Below are positions 20,229-21,076 of a DNA stretch of 21,076 nucleotides, in pieces. A program made the translations under genes and the position numbers. Below the pieces are notes generated by a model. It ran no database searches. It saw only the letters and a program-made list of their open reading frames with translations, and was not told the DNA's origin. Position 1 is the first letter of the stretch, and the number at the start of each line of letters is the position of its first letter. Origin of the DNA: an uncultured Collinsella sp. (GTDB lineage: Bacteria; Actinomycetota; Coriobacteriia; Coriobacteriales; Coriobacteriaceae); the NCBI GenBank assembly GCA_902463875.1, contig CABQHR010000009.1, forward strand, positions 1 through 21,076. Direction: 5' to 3'.

Positions 20229-21076
20229 CTACTCGTCCATGAGGTAGTAGTGACCCAGTGCGTCGGCACCCAGGATGGCGTTTGCGACCATCTCGGGCGT
20301 TACCTCAAACGGCATGTTGCACATGGTGTCCTCGGGTGCGCAGGCGGCCTCGGCAACGATCATGGCCTGCTCGCGCGTAAACTCGGCAACGCCGAGCTCC
20401 TTCATCGTAACGGGAAGACCCAGCTCGATGCAGAAGCTCAAGACCTCCTCGAGCTTCTCGGTCGGAGCATCCTCGAGCACCAGCTGGACGATGGTGCCAA
20501 AGGCGACCTTCTCGCCGTGGTACATGCCGTGGCACTCGGGCAGCAGCGTCAGGCCGTTGTGAATGGCGTGCGCGGCAGCAAGGCCGGAACTCTCAAAGCC
20601 AATACCGGAGAGCAGCGTGTTGGCCTCGATGATATGCTCGACGGCAGGCGTCAGAGCACCCTTCTCCAGGGCGACCTTGGCCTTGACGCCATCGGCCATG
20701 AGCGTCTCGTAGCAGAGCTTGGCGAGCGCCAGGCCGGCCATACCGCCCTTGCCGCCAGCACAGGTACCGCCGTCGGCATCATGCGTCGCCTGAGCCTCAA
20801 AGTAAGTTGCGAGCGCGTCACCCATGCCCGCCACCGTCAGGCGCACCGGGCTTGCGGCGATGACCGTGGTGTCCATAAGGACGATATTGGGGTTCGCCTT
20901 AAGGAACAGGTACTTGTCGAACTGGCCGTCATCGGTGTAGAGCACCGAGAGCGCCGAGCACGGGGCATCGGTCGAAGCGATGGTGGGGCATATGATGACC
21001 GGAGACTCCAGGTAGTAGGCAACGGCCTTCGCGGTGTCGAGGATCTTGCCGCCACCGACGCCGACGATGATGTCGC
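20229..21076 (-). CDS. gldA: Glycerol dehydrogenase, N-terminus beyond the window
   Basis: The last 281 codons of an iron-containing-alcohol-dehydrogenase-family protein; the reading frame is open to the right edge (first whole codon ends at 21074). Visible motifs are the NAD-binding GVGGGKILDTAKA, the glycerol-dehydrogenase-like PTIASTDAPCSALSVLY, the metal aspartate in AGMGDALATYFEA, and histidines in AAAHAIHNG and CHGMYHGEKVAFG. About 85 N-terminal residues of the usual 367 are missing, because of the window end and not because of a mutation. It interconverts glycerol and dihydroxyacetone with NAD. No link to allantoin use is visible, though related enzymes reduce other hydroxycarbonyls. 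Confidence 0.92.
   Translation of the reverse strand, partial: DIIVGVGGGKILDTAKAVAYYLESPVIICPTIASTDAPCSALSVLYTDDGQFDKYLFLKANPNIVLMDTTVIAASPVRLTVAGMGDALATYFEAQATHDADGGTCAGGKGGMAGLALAKLCYETLMADGVKAKVALEKGALTPAVEHIIEANTLLSGIGFESSGLAAAHAIHNGLTLLPECHGMYHGEKVAFGTIVQLVLEDAPTEKLEEVLSFCIELGLPVTMKELGVAEFTREQAMIVAEAACAPEDTMCNMPFEVTPEMVANAILGADALGHYYLMDE

Noticed and set aside
1..21076. tRNA, rRNA, CRISPR array, prophage or known riboswitch
   Set aside because: No cloverleaf, rRNA segment, regularly spaced repeats, integrase or phage genes, or recognisable riboswitch core was seen on reading the spacers.

Overview
The window is about 21 kb of GC-rich bacterial DNA with tightly packed genes, strong AAGGAGG-type ribosome sites and intrinsic terminators. 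Protein character and codon use suggest a high-GC anaerobe of the Coriobacteriia, perhaps Collinsella. That placement is inference, since there is no rRNA or marker gene here.

Almost all of the window is one allantoin (purine-ring) degradation locus. At the left, a lone plus-strand pucG (272-1516) converges on a minus-strand SDF-family symporter gene (1601-2884). A minus-strand operon starts near 9.1 kb and runs leftwards: a fused allF-allG gene, allH, allD, then a carbamate kinase gene. A hairpin lies between allH and allD, and intrinsic terminators lie on both sides of the kinase gene. Divergent from it, a plus-strand operon runs allC, an NCS1 allantoin permease, allB, an MFS transporter and allE. 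After a terminator come a PucR-family regulator, an alpha/beta hydrolase whose start abuts the regulator stop, and a D-2-hydroxyacid dehydrogenase.

The encoded route is: allantoin to allantoate (AllB), to ureidoglycine (AllC), then to ureidoglycolate (AllE) and oxalurate (AllD, making NADH), or directly to oxalurate by transamination onto glyoxylate (PucG). Oxalurate is phosphorolysed to oxamate and carbamoyl phosphate (AllF/G/H), and carbamate kinase makes ATP from the latter. This is an anaerobic, energy-conserving form of allantoin use. No urease, ureidoglycolate lyase, oxamate hydrolase, uricase or xanthine dehydrogenase gene is in the window.

The right end (19.4-21.1 kb) looks unrelated: a small nitroreductase gene, a 68-bp near-perfect palindrome of REP/MITE type, and a glycerol dehydrogenase gene cut by the window edge. 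A few bases of another minus-strand gene may be present at the left edge. The most notable points are the AllF-AllG fusion, the two parallel routes to oxalurate, the symporter with altered ion and substrate motifs, the hydrolase coupled to the regulator, the placement of terminators inside the minus operon, and the palindromes in the control regions.
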